In this document: positions 39,412 through 48,344 of the stretch, in pieces | How the letters are laid out: each line of letters starts with the position of its first letter | Numbering within the stretch: the first letter of the stretch is position 1 | DNA from: Alistipes sp. | GTDB taxonomy: Bacteria > Bacteroidota > Bacteroidia > Bacteroidales > Rikenellaceae | Assembly: GCA_021204515.1 (NCBI GenBank) | Contig: JAJPZH010000107.1 | Span: forward strand, 1 to 54,001 | Direction of reading: 5' to 3' | DNA: 54,001 nt | Made by a program: the position numbers and the translations under genes | The notes under the pieces: model-generated | The model's input: the letters and a program-made list of their open reading frames with translations, nothing else | What the model was told of the DNA's origin: nothing | Databases searched by the model: none

Positions 39412-41790
39412 ATGAATTACAGACTTTCACGTATTGCCGCCATTTGCGGCGGAAAGTTCTCGGGCTGCGATTCCGAGGTGCGGTCGGTCGTTACCGACAG
39501 CCGTTCGCTTTCGTGCGAGCTGGGATGCAGTCCGATGTTCGTCGCCATGCGCGGCGCGAACCACGATTCGCATGATTTCATCGCCGACATGCAGGGCCGC
39601 GGCGTGCGTGCGTTCCTCGTCGAGCGGGACGTCGAAGCCTCCTCGTGCACCGGGGAGTGCGGTTTCGTGCAGGTGGACAACGCTATCGAAGCCCTTCAGC
39701 GGCTGGCGGCCTATCACCGGGCGCAGTTCCGTGGCACGGTGGTCGGCATCACCGGCTCGAACGGCAAGACCGTCATTAAGGAGTGGATCGCCGAGGAGCT
39801 GCCCGAAGGCATGAAATATTACCGTTCGCCGAAGAGTTACAATTCGCAGCTGGGCGTGCCGCTTTCGGTGCTGATGCTGGAGGGCGACGAGGAGCTGGCG
39901 ATTTTCGAAGCGGGTATCTCGAAACCCGGCGAGATGGAGCGGCTCGAACGCATCATCCGCCCCGACGCGGTGATCTTCACTTCGATCGGCGACGCCCATC
40001 AGGAGAATTTCATCAATCTGGAACAGAAATGCGACGAGAAGATGATTCTCGCCCGCAGCGCTTCCAAAATCATCTACCACAGCTATTACGAGCCGCTGGG
40101 CCGTATGGTCGCGGCGCATTTCGCCGACCGCCGTCCCATCGATGCCGCCGCGTATCCCGAAGTGCCGGAATCGGTCATCGGCAACGCCGCTTCGCGCCGC
40201 AACGCCCAGATCGTCGAGGCGTTCTGCGATGCGATGCATTATTCCGCCCCTTCGTTCGCCGCGGCTCCCTCGGTGGCGATGCGTCTCGAAGTGAAGGAGG
40301 GCATCAACGACTCGATACTTATCAACGACGCCTACAACCTCGACCTCAATTCGCTGGCGCTGGCGTTGGACTACCTGCACAGCGTGGCGCTGAACCGCCG
40401 CCGTACGCTCGTGCTGTCGGACATTTCGCAGAGCGGTCTTTCGGACGACGAGCTTTACGGCCGCGTGGCAGGCATGGTCGCACGCGCCGGAATCGATTTC
40501 CTGATCGGTATCGGTCCGTGTCTGAAGCGCTATGCCGCGCTGTTCGCCTGCGACAAGGAGTTCTTTGCGACTACCGACGAGTGCATCGCGCGCATCAACC
40601 GCGACGCCGTGGCCGGTCGTGCGATCCTGCTGAAAGGCGTGCGCGATTTCCGTTTCGAAAAACTGGTGCACCTGCTCTCCCGCAAGAGCCATACGACGGT
40701 GTTGGAGGTCGATCTCGACGCCATGATCCATAATCTCAACTATTTCCGGTCGAAGTTGAGCTTCGGGACCCGGCTCGTGGCGATGGTCAAGGCCGGATCG
40801 TACGGAGCGGGCGATTTCGAAGTCGCGCAGATGCTCCAGCATCAGGGCGTGGACTATCTCGCCGTGGCGTTCGCCGACGAGGGCGTCCTGCTGCGCGAAC
40901 GGGGTATTTCGATGCCGATCGTGGTGCTCAACGCCGACGCCGACAGTTTCGACGTGATGATCGCCAATAGGCTCGAACCCGAAATATACAGTTTCCACTC
41001 GCTCGGCGCTTTCGCCGACGCCGTGACGCATGCGGGCGAAACCCGTTACCCAATCCACCTCAAGCTGGATACGGGCATGCACCGGCTGGGCTTCATGGAA
41101 GAGGAGGTAGCGCAGTTGTGTGCGACGCTCGCCGCGACGCCGCAGGTCAAGGCGGCTTCGGTCTTCTCGCACCTCAACTGCGCCGACATGCCCGAGGAGG
41201 ATGCCTATACGCGGGCGCAGATCGCCCTGTACGACCGCATGAGCGCGCAGATCGCCGCCTCGCTGCCTTATCCGGTCATCCGCCATACGGCCAATTCGGC
41301 CGCCATCGAGCGTTTCCCCGAAGCGCAGTTCGACATGTGCCGCTTGGGGCTGGGGCTTTACGGCTTCGGGTTCCGGCACAACGACACCCTGCGTCCCGTC
41401 TCGACGCTTAAAACTCGCATCGTGCAGATCAAACGCCTGCCTGCGGGCGATGCGGTGGGATACGGCCGCGCCGGGAAGCTCACGCGGCCGACCGCCACGG
41501 CCACGATCCCGATCGGCTATGCCGACGGGCTGGACCGGCATCTGGGGTGCGGCCGCTGGTCGGTGCTCGTGGCCGGACAGCCTGCGCCGATCGTCGGCCG
41601 GGTCTGCATGGACAGCTGTATGATCGACATTACGGATATTCCCGGCGTGAAGGAGGGCGATGAAGTGATGATCTTCTCGCCCGTGCCGGGCAACGACCTC
41701 GAAACGATGGCCCGTGTGCTCGATACGATCTCCTATGAAATCATGACCTCGGTTTCGGGGCGTGTGAAACGCATCTATCTCAAAGAATAA
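39412..41790 (+). CDS. Bifunctional MurF ligase / alanine racemase
   Basis: This 792-residue fusion is characteristic of Bacteroidota. Residues 1 to about 425 are Mur-ligase-like: an N-terminal UDP-substrate domain, then the ATP P-loop GITGSNGKT (113-121, Lys 120 in this motif) and the C-terminal ligase domain (DLNSLALALDYL). It should add D-Ala-D-Ala to the UDP-MurNAc-tripeptide. Residues from about 430 are a fold-type III alanine racemase, with the PLP-binding Lys near 460 (MVKAGSYGAG) and the other catalytic region in VGYGRAGKLT; the GYADGLDR segment is the family signature. Fusion supplies D-Ala beside the ligase that uses its dipeptide. Confidence 0.94.
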   Translation: MNYRLSRIAAICGGKFSGCDSEVRSVVTDSRSLSCELGCSPMFVAMRGANHDSHDFIADMQGRGVRAFLVERDVEASSCTGECGFVQVDNAIEALQRLAAYHRAQFRGTVVGITGSNGKTVIKEWIAEELPEGMKYYRSPKSYNSQLGVPLSVLMLEGDEELAIFEAGISKPGEMERLERIIRPDAVIFTSIGDAHQENFINLEQKCDEKMILARSASKIIYHSYYEPLGRMVAAHFADRRPIDAAAYPEVPESVIGNAASRRNAQIVEAFCDAMHYSAPSFAAAPSVAMRLEVKEGINDSILINDAYNLDLNSLALALDYLHSVALNRRRTLVLSDISQSGLSDDELYGRVAGMVARAGIDFLIGIGPCLKRYAALFACDKEFFATTDECIARINRDAVAGRAILLKGVRDFRFEKLVHLLSRKSHTTVLEVDLDAMIHNLNYFRSKLSFGTRLVAMVKAGSYGAGDFEVAQMLQHQGVDYLAVAFADEGVLLRERGISMPIVVLNADADSFDVMIANRLEPEIYSFHSLGAFADAVTHAGETRYPIHLKLDTGMHRLGFMEEEVAQLCATLAATPQVKAASVFSHLNCADMPEEDAYTRAQIALYDRMSAQIAASLPYPVIRHTANSAAIERFPEAQFDMCRLGLGLYGFGFRHNDTLRPVSTLKTRIVQIKRLPAGDAVGYGRAGKLTRPTATATIPIGYADGLDRHLGCGRWSVLVAGQPAPIVGRVCMDSCMIDITDIPGVKEGDEVMIFSPVPGNDLETMARVLDTISYEIMTSVSGRVKRIYLKE

Positions 41791-41794
41791 CGGG

Positions 41795-42304
41795 ATGAAG
41801 TGCTACGACTGCGGCGGCTTGATCGCGCCCGGAGCGGACAAATGCTCCGCCTGCAACTGTCCGGCGGAGAGGGTGCAGGCCGTGAAGTGTCTCGAAGCCC
41901 GGTTGCTGACGGCCCGCGTCGAAGCGGAGTCGGCCCTCGACCAGCTGGGCCGGGCGAAGGTCGCGATGCTCTGCGCCGCGTTTTTCGCGCTTGTCGGCGG
42001 CGTGGTCGTGCTGGTGCATGCCGAGGGCGACGCGACGATGCTGGCCGTCGGGATTTTCATGGTTGCGCTGGCGTGCGTCTATGCGGCATTGGCCTTTCTT
42101 ATCCGGAAGGCTCCGCTGGCGCTTTCGACCGCGGGATTTCTGCTCAGCTGGCTCTGTCTGGGCGGGCTGCCCGGTCTGGTGATCGTCGGGGCCATGGCGC
42201 TGAGTCTCTGGTTCGCCGTGCAGTATACCCGTATTGCGAACCGCGTCGGATTGTTGGAACGAAAAATCGCTGAACTGAAAAAATGTACGGAACACTCTAT
42301 CTGA
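41795..42304 (+). CDS. Zinc-ribbon membrane protein, unknown function
   Basis: This 169-residue protein begins with a treble-clef or zinc-ribbon pair, CYDC (3-6) and CSAC (17-20), on the cytoplasmic side. A short helix and four membrane segments (about residues 58-78, 83-104, 110-128 and 133-150) follow, then a charged C-terminal helix. The family is not recognised. The start lies 5 bases after the MurF-Alr stop, and its last 22 bases overlap the following methyltransferase gene, so the three genes are co-transcribed. Confidence 0.8.
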   Translation: MKCYDCGGLIAPGADKCSACNCPAERVQAVKCLEARLLTARVEAESALDQLGRAKVAMLCAAFFALVGGVVVLVHAEGDATMLAVGIFMVALACVYAALAFLIRKAPLALSTAGFLLSWLCLGGLPGLVIVGAMALSLWFAVQYTRIANRVGLLERKIAELKKCTEHSI

Positions 42305-42993
42305 TCCCGTGTCCGATTTCGGACGAAACGGCGCCGTGGGACGTGTTGCCCGCCGCAAACCGCGCCGTTATGGATTCACTCGACTATTTTATCGTCGAGA
42401 ATACCCGCACGGCGCGGCGCTTTCTGTCGAAAGCGGGCGTGGCGCGCCCGATCGACACGCTCTGTTTCCGCGAACTGAACGAACATACCGTCGCCGGGCG
42501 TGAGGTCGAAGAACTGGTGAAACCGCTCGTCGAGGGGCGTTCGGCGGGCGTGATCTCCGAAGCGGGCGTACCGGGCGTCGCCGATCCGGGAGCGCTGGTG
42601 GTCGAAGCCTGTCACCGCCGCGGAATCCGTGTCGTGCCGCTCGTCGGTCCCTCGTCGATCGTCATGGCGGTCATGGCGTCGGGACTCAACGGGCAGTCGT
42701 TCGCCTTCAACGGCTACCTGCCCGTCAAGCCGCCCGAACGGGCGCAGGCGATCCGCCGTTTCGAACGCCGCGCGCACGCCGAAGGCCAGTCCCAGCTCTT
42801 CATCGAAGCGCCGTACCGCAACGTCAAACTGATGGAACAGCTGTTGCAAACCCTCGCGTCCGAAACGCGGCTGACGGTAGCCATGGACATCACGGCCCCC
42901 GGCGAATTCATCCGCACGCTGCGCGTCCGCGAATGGCGTGCCGCCGAATTGCCTGAGATGAACAAACGTCCTGCGATTTTCATCATCGGATAG
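42283..42993 (+). CDS. RsmI-like SAM-dependent methyltransferase
   Basis: This 236-residue protein belongs to the tetrapyrrole-methylase superfamily. Landmarks are GTLYLIPCPI near the N-terminus, the SEAGVPGVADPG loop (about residues 92-104) and VGPSSIVMAVMASGLNGQSFAFNGYLP. It is closest in kind to RsmI, which 2'-O-methylates C1402 of 16S rRNA, but it is shorter (236 against about 285) and lacks the C-terminal region of E. coli RsmI. Bacteroidota often have this short form beside or instead of RsmI. The exact target is unproven. Confidence 0.88.
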   Translation: MYGTLYLIPCPISDETAPWDVLPAANRAVMDSLDYFIVENTRTARRFLSKAGVARPIDTLCFRELNEHTVAGREVEELVKPLVEGRSAGVISEAGVPGVADPGALVVEACHRRGIRVVPLVGPSSIVMAVMASGLNGQSFAFNGYLPVKPPERAQAIRRFERRAHAEGQSQLFIEAPYRNVKLMEQLLQTLASETRLTVAMDITAPGEFIRTLRVREWRAAELPEMNKRPAIFIIG

Positions 42994-43060
42994 CTCCTTT
43001 CGGACGGTTGGTATACAATTTGATCGCTTATAAGACGGAAAATCTGAAAAACAACTATAT

Positions 43061-43660
43061 ATGAAAAAGGAAAAAGCTTATAATGAAGCCATTAACGGCG
43101 ACGAAGGATTCGAGCCGGGCGACGGTTACCCCTCGTGCGACGGCGAACCCTGTGCCAATGTGTCAGACGAATCGCAGGACGAGACTGACACAATGGCAGA
43201 CGAGGCCGACAGCGGCGCCACGCCCGATTTAGCGGCGGCAGTCGCCGAATGGCAGGATAAATACATCCGTCTGCAGGCTGAATTCGACAACTACCGCAAG
43301 CGTACGCTCAAGGAGAAGATGGATCTGGTACAGACCGGAGGCCGCGACGTATTGCTGGCGATGCTTCCCGTGCGCGACGACGTGCAGCGGGCGGTCGATG
43401 CCATGCAGAAGAGCGACGATATCGAAGCGCTGCGCGCCGGCGTAAACCTGATATCGCAGAAATTTACCGATACGCTGCGTCAGAAAGGCGTGACCGAAAT
43501 CGACGTCAAGGGCAGGGAGTTCGACGCCGACCTGTGCGAAGCCGTTGCGAAATTCGCCGCCGGAGAAGATATGCAGGGCAAGGTCATCGACATCGTTCAG
43601 ACCGGCTATATGCTGGGCGACAAGGTGCTGCGTTTTGCAAAAGTCGTTGTAGGAGAGTAA
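43061..43660 (+). CDS. grpE: Nucleotide exchange factor GrpE
   Basis: This 199-residue cochaperone promotes ADP release from DnaK. An acidic N-terminal tail (to about residue 60) is followed by the long dimerisation helix ([16 protein letters not shown], about 67-82) and the beta-wing domain with [21 protein letters not shown] at the C-terminus. Length is normal. It is followed after four bases by dnaJ. DnaK is not in the window. No CIRCE or HAIR operator is visible in the 67-base leader. Confidence 0.97.
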   Translation: MKKEKAYNEAINGDEGFEPGDGYPSCDGEPCANVSDESQDETDTMADEADSGATPDLAAAVAEWQDKYIRLQAEFDNYRKRTLKEKMDLVQTGGRDVLLAMLPVRDDVQRAVDAMQKSDDIEALRAGVNLISQKFTDTLRQKGVTEIDVKGREFDADLCEAVAKFAAGEDMQGKVIDIVQTGYMLGDKVLRFAKVVVGE

Positions 43661-43664
43661 GAAG

Positions 43665-44834
43665 ATGGCTGAAAAGAGGGATTACTACGAAGTGCTGGGC
43701 GTCCAGAAAAACGCTAACGCCGACGAAATAAAGAAGGCTTACCGCAAGGCTGCCATTCAGTATCACCCGGACAAGAATCCGGGCGACAAGCAGGCCGAGG
43801 AGAAGTTCAAGGAGGCCGCAGAGGCCTACGACGTGTTGTCGAACCCCGACAAGCGCGCCCGTTACGACCAGTTCGGCCATGCGGGCATGAGCGGTGCGGC
43901 GGGCGGCGGCGCCGGAGGTTTCGGCGGATTCAGCGGCGGCGGTTTCTCGATGGAGGATATTTTCTCGCAGTTCGGCGATATTTTCGGCGGACATTTCGGC
44001 GGGGGCGGGTTCCGTTCGTCGTCCGGCGGCGGCCACCGCGTGAACCGCGGTTCCGATATCCGCATCAAGGTCAAACTTACGCTGGCCGAGATCGCCAACG
44101 GCGTCACCAAGAAGCTCAAGATCAACAAGACCGTCGCCTGCGACAAGTGCGGCGGTACGGGAGCCAAGGATGCCAATGCTTATTCGACCTGTTCGACCTG
44201 CAACGGCACGGGCTATGTGACGCGCGTCGAAAACACCTTCTTCGGTCGTATGCAGACGCAGGGCGTATGTCCGACCTGCGGCGGTACGGGCAAGGTCATC
44301 ACTTCGCCCTGCGACAAGTGCAAGGGCGAAGGCACCGTCCGCGGTTCGGAGGTCGTTGAGATCAAGATTCCGGCCGGCGTGGGCGAGGGCATGATGCTGA
44401 CCGTCACGGGCAAGGGCAATGCCGCGCGCCACGGCGGGGTCAACGGCGACCTGCAGGTACTGATCGAAGAGGAACAGCATCCCGAACTGATGCGCGACGG
44501 CAACGATCTGATCCACAACCTCAATATCACCGTGACGATGGCCCTGCTGGGCGGTACGGTCGAGGTGCCGACGGTAGACGGCCGCGCCAAGATCAAGATC
44601 GCTCCGGGAACGCATGCCGGCAAGGTGCTGCGTCTGGGCGGCAAGGGGCTGCCCGACGTGAACGGTTACGGCCGCGGCGACGAGCTGGTCGTGGTGGACA
44701 TCACCATTCCGTCGAAACTCAGTGCCGAGGAGAAGCGTCTGATCGAGCAGTTGTCCCAGCAGCCCGGTTTCCAGAAAGCCGACTCGGTCAAAAACCAGAA
44801 TATTTTCGAGCGGATGAAGAGTTTCTTCCGTTAG
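43665..44834 (+). CDS. dnaJ: Chaperone protein DnaJ
   Basis: This 389-residue type I J-protein stimulates DnaK ATPase. The J domain (residues 1-70) has the HPD triplet in YHPDKN. A Gly/Phe-rich segment (about 75-125) follows, then four zinc-finger repeats of the CxxCxGxG kind (about 160-230: [32 protein letters not shown]), and C-terminal substrate-binding domains. Length is typical (about 375-390). It forms the usual operon with grpE. Confidence 0.98.
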   Translation: MAEKRDYYEVLGVQKNANADEIKKAYRKAAIQYHPDKNPGDKQAEEKFKEAAEAYDVLSNPDKRARYDQFGHAGMSGAAGGGAGGFGGFSGGGFSMEDIFSQFGDIFGGHFGGGGFRSSSGGGHRVNRGSDIRIKVKLTLAEIANGVTKKLKINKTVACDKCGGTGAKDANAYSTCSTCNGTGYVTRVENTFFGRMQTQGVCPTCGGTGKVITSPCDKCKGEGTVRGSEVVEIKIPAGVGEGMMLTVTGKGNAARHGGVNGDLQVLIEEEQHPELMRDGNDLIHNLNITVTMALLGGTVEVPTVDGRAKIKIAPGTHAGKVLRLGGKGLPDVNGYGRGDELVVVDITIPSKLSAEEKRLIEQLSQQPGFQKADSVKNQNIFERMKSFFR

Positions 44835-44855
44835 GAAACGATACGGTTTCGTCTC

Positions 44856-44903
44856 TACGGCGGAATGCTGAATACCCCCTGCGGGTCCCGGCATTCCGCC
44901 GTA
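44856..44903. other. Large hairpin after dnaJ
   Basis: A perfect 13-bp inverted repeat (44856-44868 with 44891-44903) with a 22-base loop lies 22 bases after the dnaJ stop. No T-run follows, so it may be an RNA-stabilising or attenuating structure rather than an intrinsic terminator. Confidence 0.55.
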
Positions 44904-45013
44904 TTGGCAGATCGGGAGCAGACCAGACCGCAGTCCGTTTCCCGTGCACGGCGGGTGCATGCTCCCGCATCGGAAAAAGGAATTCGCAGGCAATAAAATT
45001 GCGGAAGAATTCG

Positions 45014-45036
45014 TATCTTTACAAAAAAATAGGAGG
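45014..45036 (+). promoter_or_regulatory. Near-consensus -7 box and strong Shine-Dalgarno before the 45044 gene
   Basis: TATCTTTA (45014-45021) is one base from TAnnTTTG. A full AGGAGG (45031-45036) stands seven bases before the ATG at 45044, which is unusual in this phylum and decides that start over an upstream ATG at 44999. Confidence 0.6.
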
Positions 45037-45043
45037 ACACGCC

Positions 45044-45493
45044 ATGTTAGGTTTCAGCCCGTTCAAGAAGCACGCGAACAAATTCAACTACATACCGCGT
45101 TATTACGACCCCGAAAAGGAGGCGCGCGAACAGCGCCGTGCCGAACTGCGCGGCGAAAGAGCCGAGGATGCCGGCAGCGAATACCGTCCCGGACAATATA
45201 TCCGCACCCAGCGCGATGCGCGCGCCGCACGCCGTTCCAAGGAGGAGAAGACGGGTCGCGACCGCATTTGGAAGATGGCCGTGGGCGCGGTTCTGGTGCT
45301 GCTGTTCATCTATATCCTCTATCCGAGACTCGCCGACGTTTTCCTGCGGGCGCGGACCTCGGCCCCGGCGCAGACCGAAGCGGCGGGCGCCGAAGAGACG
45401 GTGCGGCGCAACGGTCTCGACCAGTCGGGTGTTTCCGATGTCGAGTGGCAGGAACAGCCTATCACGGTGGTCCCCAACGATTATCAGGAGTAA
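45044..45493 (+). CDS. Single-pass membrane protein of unknown function upstream of mutL
   Basis: This 149-residue protein has no signal peptide. Residues 1-75 are strongly charged and rich in Arg and Glu (KEAREQRRAELRGERAED), probably a cytoplasmic helix. One membrane segment (about 77-93, MAVGAVLVLLFIYILYP) and a short acidic tail ending in DYQE follow. It resembles small proteins found next to mutL in Bacteroidales, but I cannot assign a family with certainty. The stop codon directly abuts the mutL ATG (45493/45494), implying coupling. Confidence 0.75.
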   Translation: MLGFSPFKKHANKFNYIPRYYDPEKEAREQRRAELRGERAEDAGSEYRPGQYIRTQRDARAARRSKEEKTGRDRIWKMAVGAVLVLLFIYILYPRLADVFLRARTSAPAQTEAAGAEETVRRNGLDQSGVSDVEWQEQPITVVPNDYQE

Positions 45494-47533
45494 ATGGCAG
45501 ACAAGATCAGATTATTACCCGAGGTCGTAGCCAATCAGATCGCGGCGGGCGAGGTCGTCAACCGTCCCGCCTCGGTGGTCAAGGAGATGATGGAGAATGC
45601 GATCGACGCAGGCGCACGCACCGTAAAGGTCAATTTCCGCGACGGCGGAAAGGACCTGATACAGATCGTGGACGACGGCTGCGGCATGTCGCCCATCGAC
45701 GCGCGCATGGCTTTCGACCGCCACGCTACGAGCAAGATAACCTCCGTGGACGATATTTACGCGCTCAATACCTTCGGGTTCCGCGGCGAAGCGCTGGCTT
45801 CGATCGCCGCTGTGGCGCAGGTCGAACTGCGGACGAGGCAGGAGGGCGACGAAGTGGGTACGCAGACCGAGATCAACGGCGGCCAGTTCGCCGGACAGAC
45901 CCCGGTGATGTGTCCCGTGGGTTCGCAGTTTTTCGTGCGCAACCTTTTCTACAACGTGCCGGCCCGCCGCCGTTTTCTGGACAAGAGCACCACGTCGGCC
46001 GCGCAGATCAAGTCGGAATTCCAGCGCGTGGCGTTGTGCAACCCGCAGATCGCCTTCGAACTGTACGCCAACGACGCCCCGGTCTATACGCTGGGCGCGG
46101 CGTCGCTCGCCGGACGTATCGTCGATGTGGTGGGCCGCCATATCAAGCAGAATCTGCTGGAGGTCGAGGCCGACACTTCGATCGCCCGCATCGAAGGCTA
46201 CATCGGCCGCCCTGCCGCCGCCAAACGGCGCAACGGCGAACAGTATCTCTTCGTGAACGGCCGCTACTTCAAGAGTACGTACCTCACGAGCGCCATTATG
46301 AAGGCCTATGAGAAACTGATTCCCGAAAGTAGTTCGCCGTCGTATTTCCTCTACCTGACGGTCGATCCGTCGCGGATCGACGTCAATGTCCACCCGCAGA
46401 AAACCGAGGTGAAATTCGCCGACGAGGAGGCCGTGTGGCAGATCGTGAACGCCGCCGTGCGCGAAACGCTCGCCAAGACGGGCGCCGTGCCGCTGATGGA
46501 TTTCGACCGCGAAGGCATCGTCGAGATTCCGGTGCTGACCAAAGGGGCGGTCTACAGCGAGCCTCGGGCCATGTCGAACAGCGAATACAATCCTTTCCGC
46601 GAAGAGTACATCGACCCGTCGGCGCCCGATCCGAACGTCGATTTCGCCGGATTCGACGTGCCGTTCAGCGACAACGGCCAAACTCTCTCCGACAATGTCG
46701 GCGCGGGTTTCGTTCCGCGCGGCGGAGGACGCGGTTCGGGCGTCGCTTTGCCGGGCGGCCTGCGCAGCGCCGGGGGCGGGGGATTCCTTGTGGCCGGCAG
46801 CGGCGCCGATGAATTTTCGATCCCTTCTGCGGCGGACGACGCCTTCGAGGATTTCGTGTCGGGCGGGGGCTTCGAAGTGACTTCGGAGAGCGGTTTCGAC
46901 GCCAGCGAACTGGAGTTCATCCCATCCGAAGCGACGGCCGAACAACAGCGGCTGGCCGTCGAACAGCGGCCCGAATTCACCGACCCGCTGCCGCTCGGAG
47001 GCGGCTATGTCGCCGCCCTGCTGGGCGGACGGTTCGTCGTGGTGGACGTGCGCCGTGCTCGTGAGAGGATACTTTACGAAGACTACCTGAAGATGCTCGG
47101 CAACGGTTCGTCCGTGAGTCAGCAGTTGCTCTTTCCCGAACGGCTGGTGCTTTCGGACAGCGAATACGCTCTGCTCGAAGAAAACGCCGTCGAATTCGCA
47201 TCGCTGGGCTTCGACCTCGATTTTCAGGGCGAATGCGCCGTCGAGGTGAAGGGTACCCCGGCCGACATGCCTGCCGACTCGGTGGACCGGCTGCTTTACG
47301 AACTGCTGCAGGCGTTCTCGACGCCCGTGTCGCTCGCCGACGTGCGGCGCGAGAAAATCGCCGCCGTGATGGCGCGCGGAGCGGCGAAACAGGCTGTGCG
47401 CCTGCTGTCGCGCGACGAAGCCGCCGCACTGCTCGCGCGGCTGGCCGCTTCGGGCAATTTCAGCTTTTCGCCATCGGGCAAAGCCATAACCGCCGAGATA
47501 ACCGTCGAAGATATCCGGGCCAAGTTGGGATAA
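45494..47533 (+). CDS. mutL: DNA mismatch repair protein MutL
   Basis: This 679-residue GHKL ATPase links mismatch recognition by MutS to strand removal. The N-terminal ATPase domain (residues 1 to about 330) has MENAIDAGA, DDGCGM, the DRHATSKI segment and GFRGEALASI. A disordered Gly/Ser/Asp-rich linker (about 370-490) leads to the C-terminal dimerisation domain (about 495-679). The nuclease motifs of endonucleolytic MutL are degenerate: DQHAxxE reads DVRRARE, and the CPHGRP motif reads SPSGKA. It therefore probably lacks intrinsic nicking activity, as in E. coli MutL. Confidence 0.96.
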   Translation: MADKIRLLPEVVANQIAAGEVVNRPASVVKEMMENAIDAGARTVKVNFRDGGKDLIQIVDDGCGMSPIDARMAFDRHATSKITSVDDIYALNTFGFRGEALASIAAVAQVELRTRQEGDEVGTQTEINGGQFAGQTPVMCPVGSQFFVRNLFYNVPARRRFLDKSTTSAAQIKSEFQRVALCNPQIAFELYANDAPVYTLGAASLAGRIVDVVGRHIKQNLLEVEADTSIARIEGYIGRPAAAKRRNGEQYLFVNGRYFKSTYLTSAIMKAYEKLIPESSSPSYFLYLTVDPSRIDVNVHPQKTEVKFADEEAVWQIVNAAVRETLAKTGAVPLMDFDREGIVEIPVLTKGAVYSEPRAMSNSEYNPFREEYIDPSAPDPNVDFAGFDVPFSDNGQTLSDNVGAGFVPRGGGRGSGVALPGGLRSAGGGGFLVAGSGADEFSIPSAADDAFEDFVSGGGFEVTSESGFDASELEFIPSEATAEQQRLAVEQRPEFTDPLPLGGGYVAALLGGRFVVVDVRRARERILYEDYLKMLGNGSSVSQQLLFPERLVLSDSEYALLEENAVEFASLGFDLDFQGECAVEVKGTPADMPADSVDRLLYELLQAFSTPVSLADVRREKIAAVMARGAAKQAVRLLSRDEAAALLARLAASGNFSFSPSGKAITAEITVEDIRAKLG

Positions 47534-47556
47534 TCCGGCGGAAAAACGTACATTTG
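47524..47556 (+). promoter_or_regulatory. Promoter for the rhomboid gene
   Basis: GTTG (47524-47527), 21 bases, then TACATTTG (47549-47556). The -7 box is exact and the -33 box is off by one. It overlaps the end of mutL and would give a 5' leader of about 170 bases. Confidence 0.6.
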
Positions 47557-47731
47557 CATAAATTTTCGGCACCCGGAATCCGGCCGGCTTTATTCGGCTT
47601 GTTTCCGGCAGAGGAAAGGCTGAAGACCGCCCCGCCGGATCAGGTGCGTGAATGCGGCGCTGAGCCGCGTATTAGGCTCTGAGAAAACGGGACGGGGACA
47701 AAACCGCAATAAAACTGAAAAAAGATAATTT

Positions 47732-48340
47732 ATGAACAGGAACTATTTCCAGACACCCCCGGTGGTGTTGAATCTGATAATCATCAACGTCCTGATCTTT
47801 ATGGCTACGGCGTTGTTGCCGAAGGCGGGCAATACGATCATGGAGTACTGCGCCCTGTCGCTCGGTACGCCGTTTTTCCATGTCTATCAGTTCATCACCT
47901 ACATGTTCCTGCATGCCAATTTCGAACATATCTTCTTCAACATGTTCGCCCTTTGGATGTTCGGACGCACGCTGGAGTATGAACTGGGGCAGAAACGTTT
48001 TCTGACCTATTACATGGTCTGCGGTATCGGTGCGGCGTTTATCCAGTACCTGACGGCGCTGGCTTTCGGCGAATTTCCGCTGGTGCTGGTCGGCGCTTCG
48101 GGCGCCGTGATGGGACTGTTGCTGGCTTTCGGAGTCATGCACCCCAACGCGGTCATCATGCTGCTGATTCCCCCGATTCCGATGAAAGCCAAATGGTTCG
48201 TCGTTATCTACGGCGTGATCGAGCTGTTTCTGGGCTGGCGCGGCGTGGGCAATGTGGCGCATTTCGCTCATGTGGGAGGTATGTTGTGGGGCTTCCTGCT
48301 GCTCCAATGGTGGAAACAGCGGGGTATAATCCGCTTCTGA
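47732..48340 (+). CDS. Rhomboid-family intramembrane serine protease
   Basis: This 202-residue protein with six membrane segments cuts other membrane proteins inside the lipid bilayer. The HxxxN motif is in HANFEHIFFN (His 66, Asn 70), the nucleophile Ser123 is in GASGAVMG, and the catalytic His is in AHFAHVGGML (about residue 180). This is the minimal bacterial form (about 200 residues), with no N-terminal cytoplasmic domain. The next gene starts 4 bases after it, so both are likely in one transcript. A long leader precedes it. Confidence 0.95.
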   Translation: MNRNYFQTPPVVLNLIIINVLIFMATALLPKAGNTIMEYCALSLGTPFFHVYQFITYMFLHANFEHIFFNMFALWMFGRTLEYELGQKRFLTYYMVCGIGAAFIQYLTALAFGEFPLVLVGASGAVMGLLLAFGVMHPNAVIMLLIPPIPMKAKWFVVIYGVIELFLGWRGVGNVAHFAHVGGMLWGFLLLQWWKQRGIIRF

Positions 48341-48344
48341 CCCT

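Noticed and set aside
47600-47680. Resemblance of the rhomboid leader (gaggaaag-type stretch) to RNase P RNA
   Set aside because: The leader is far too short, and the other conserved RNase P segments are absent.
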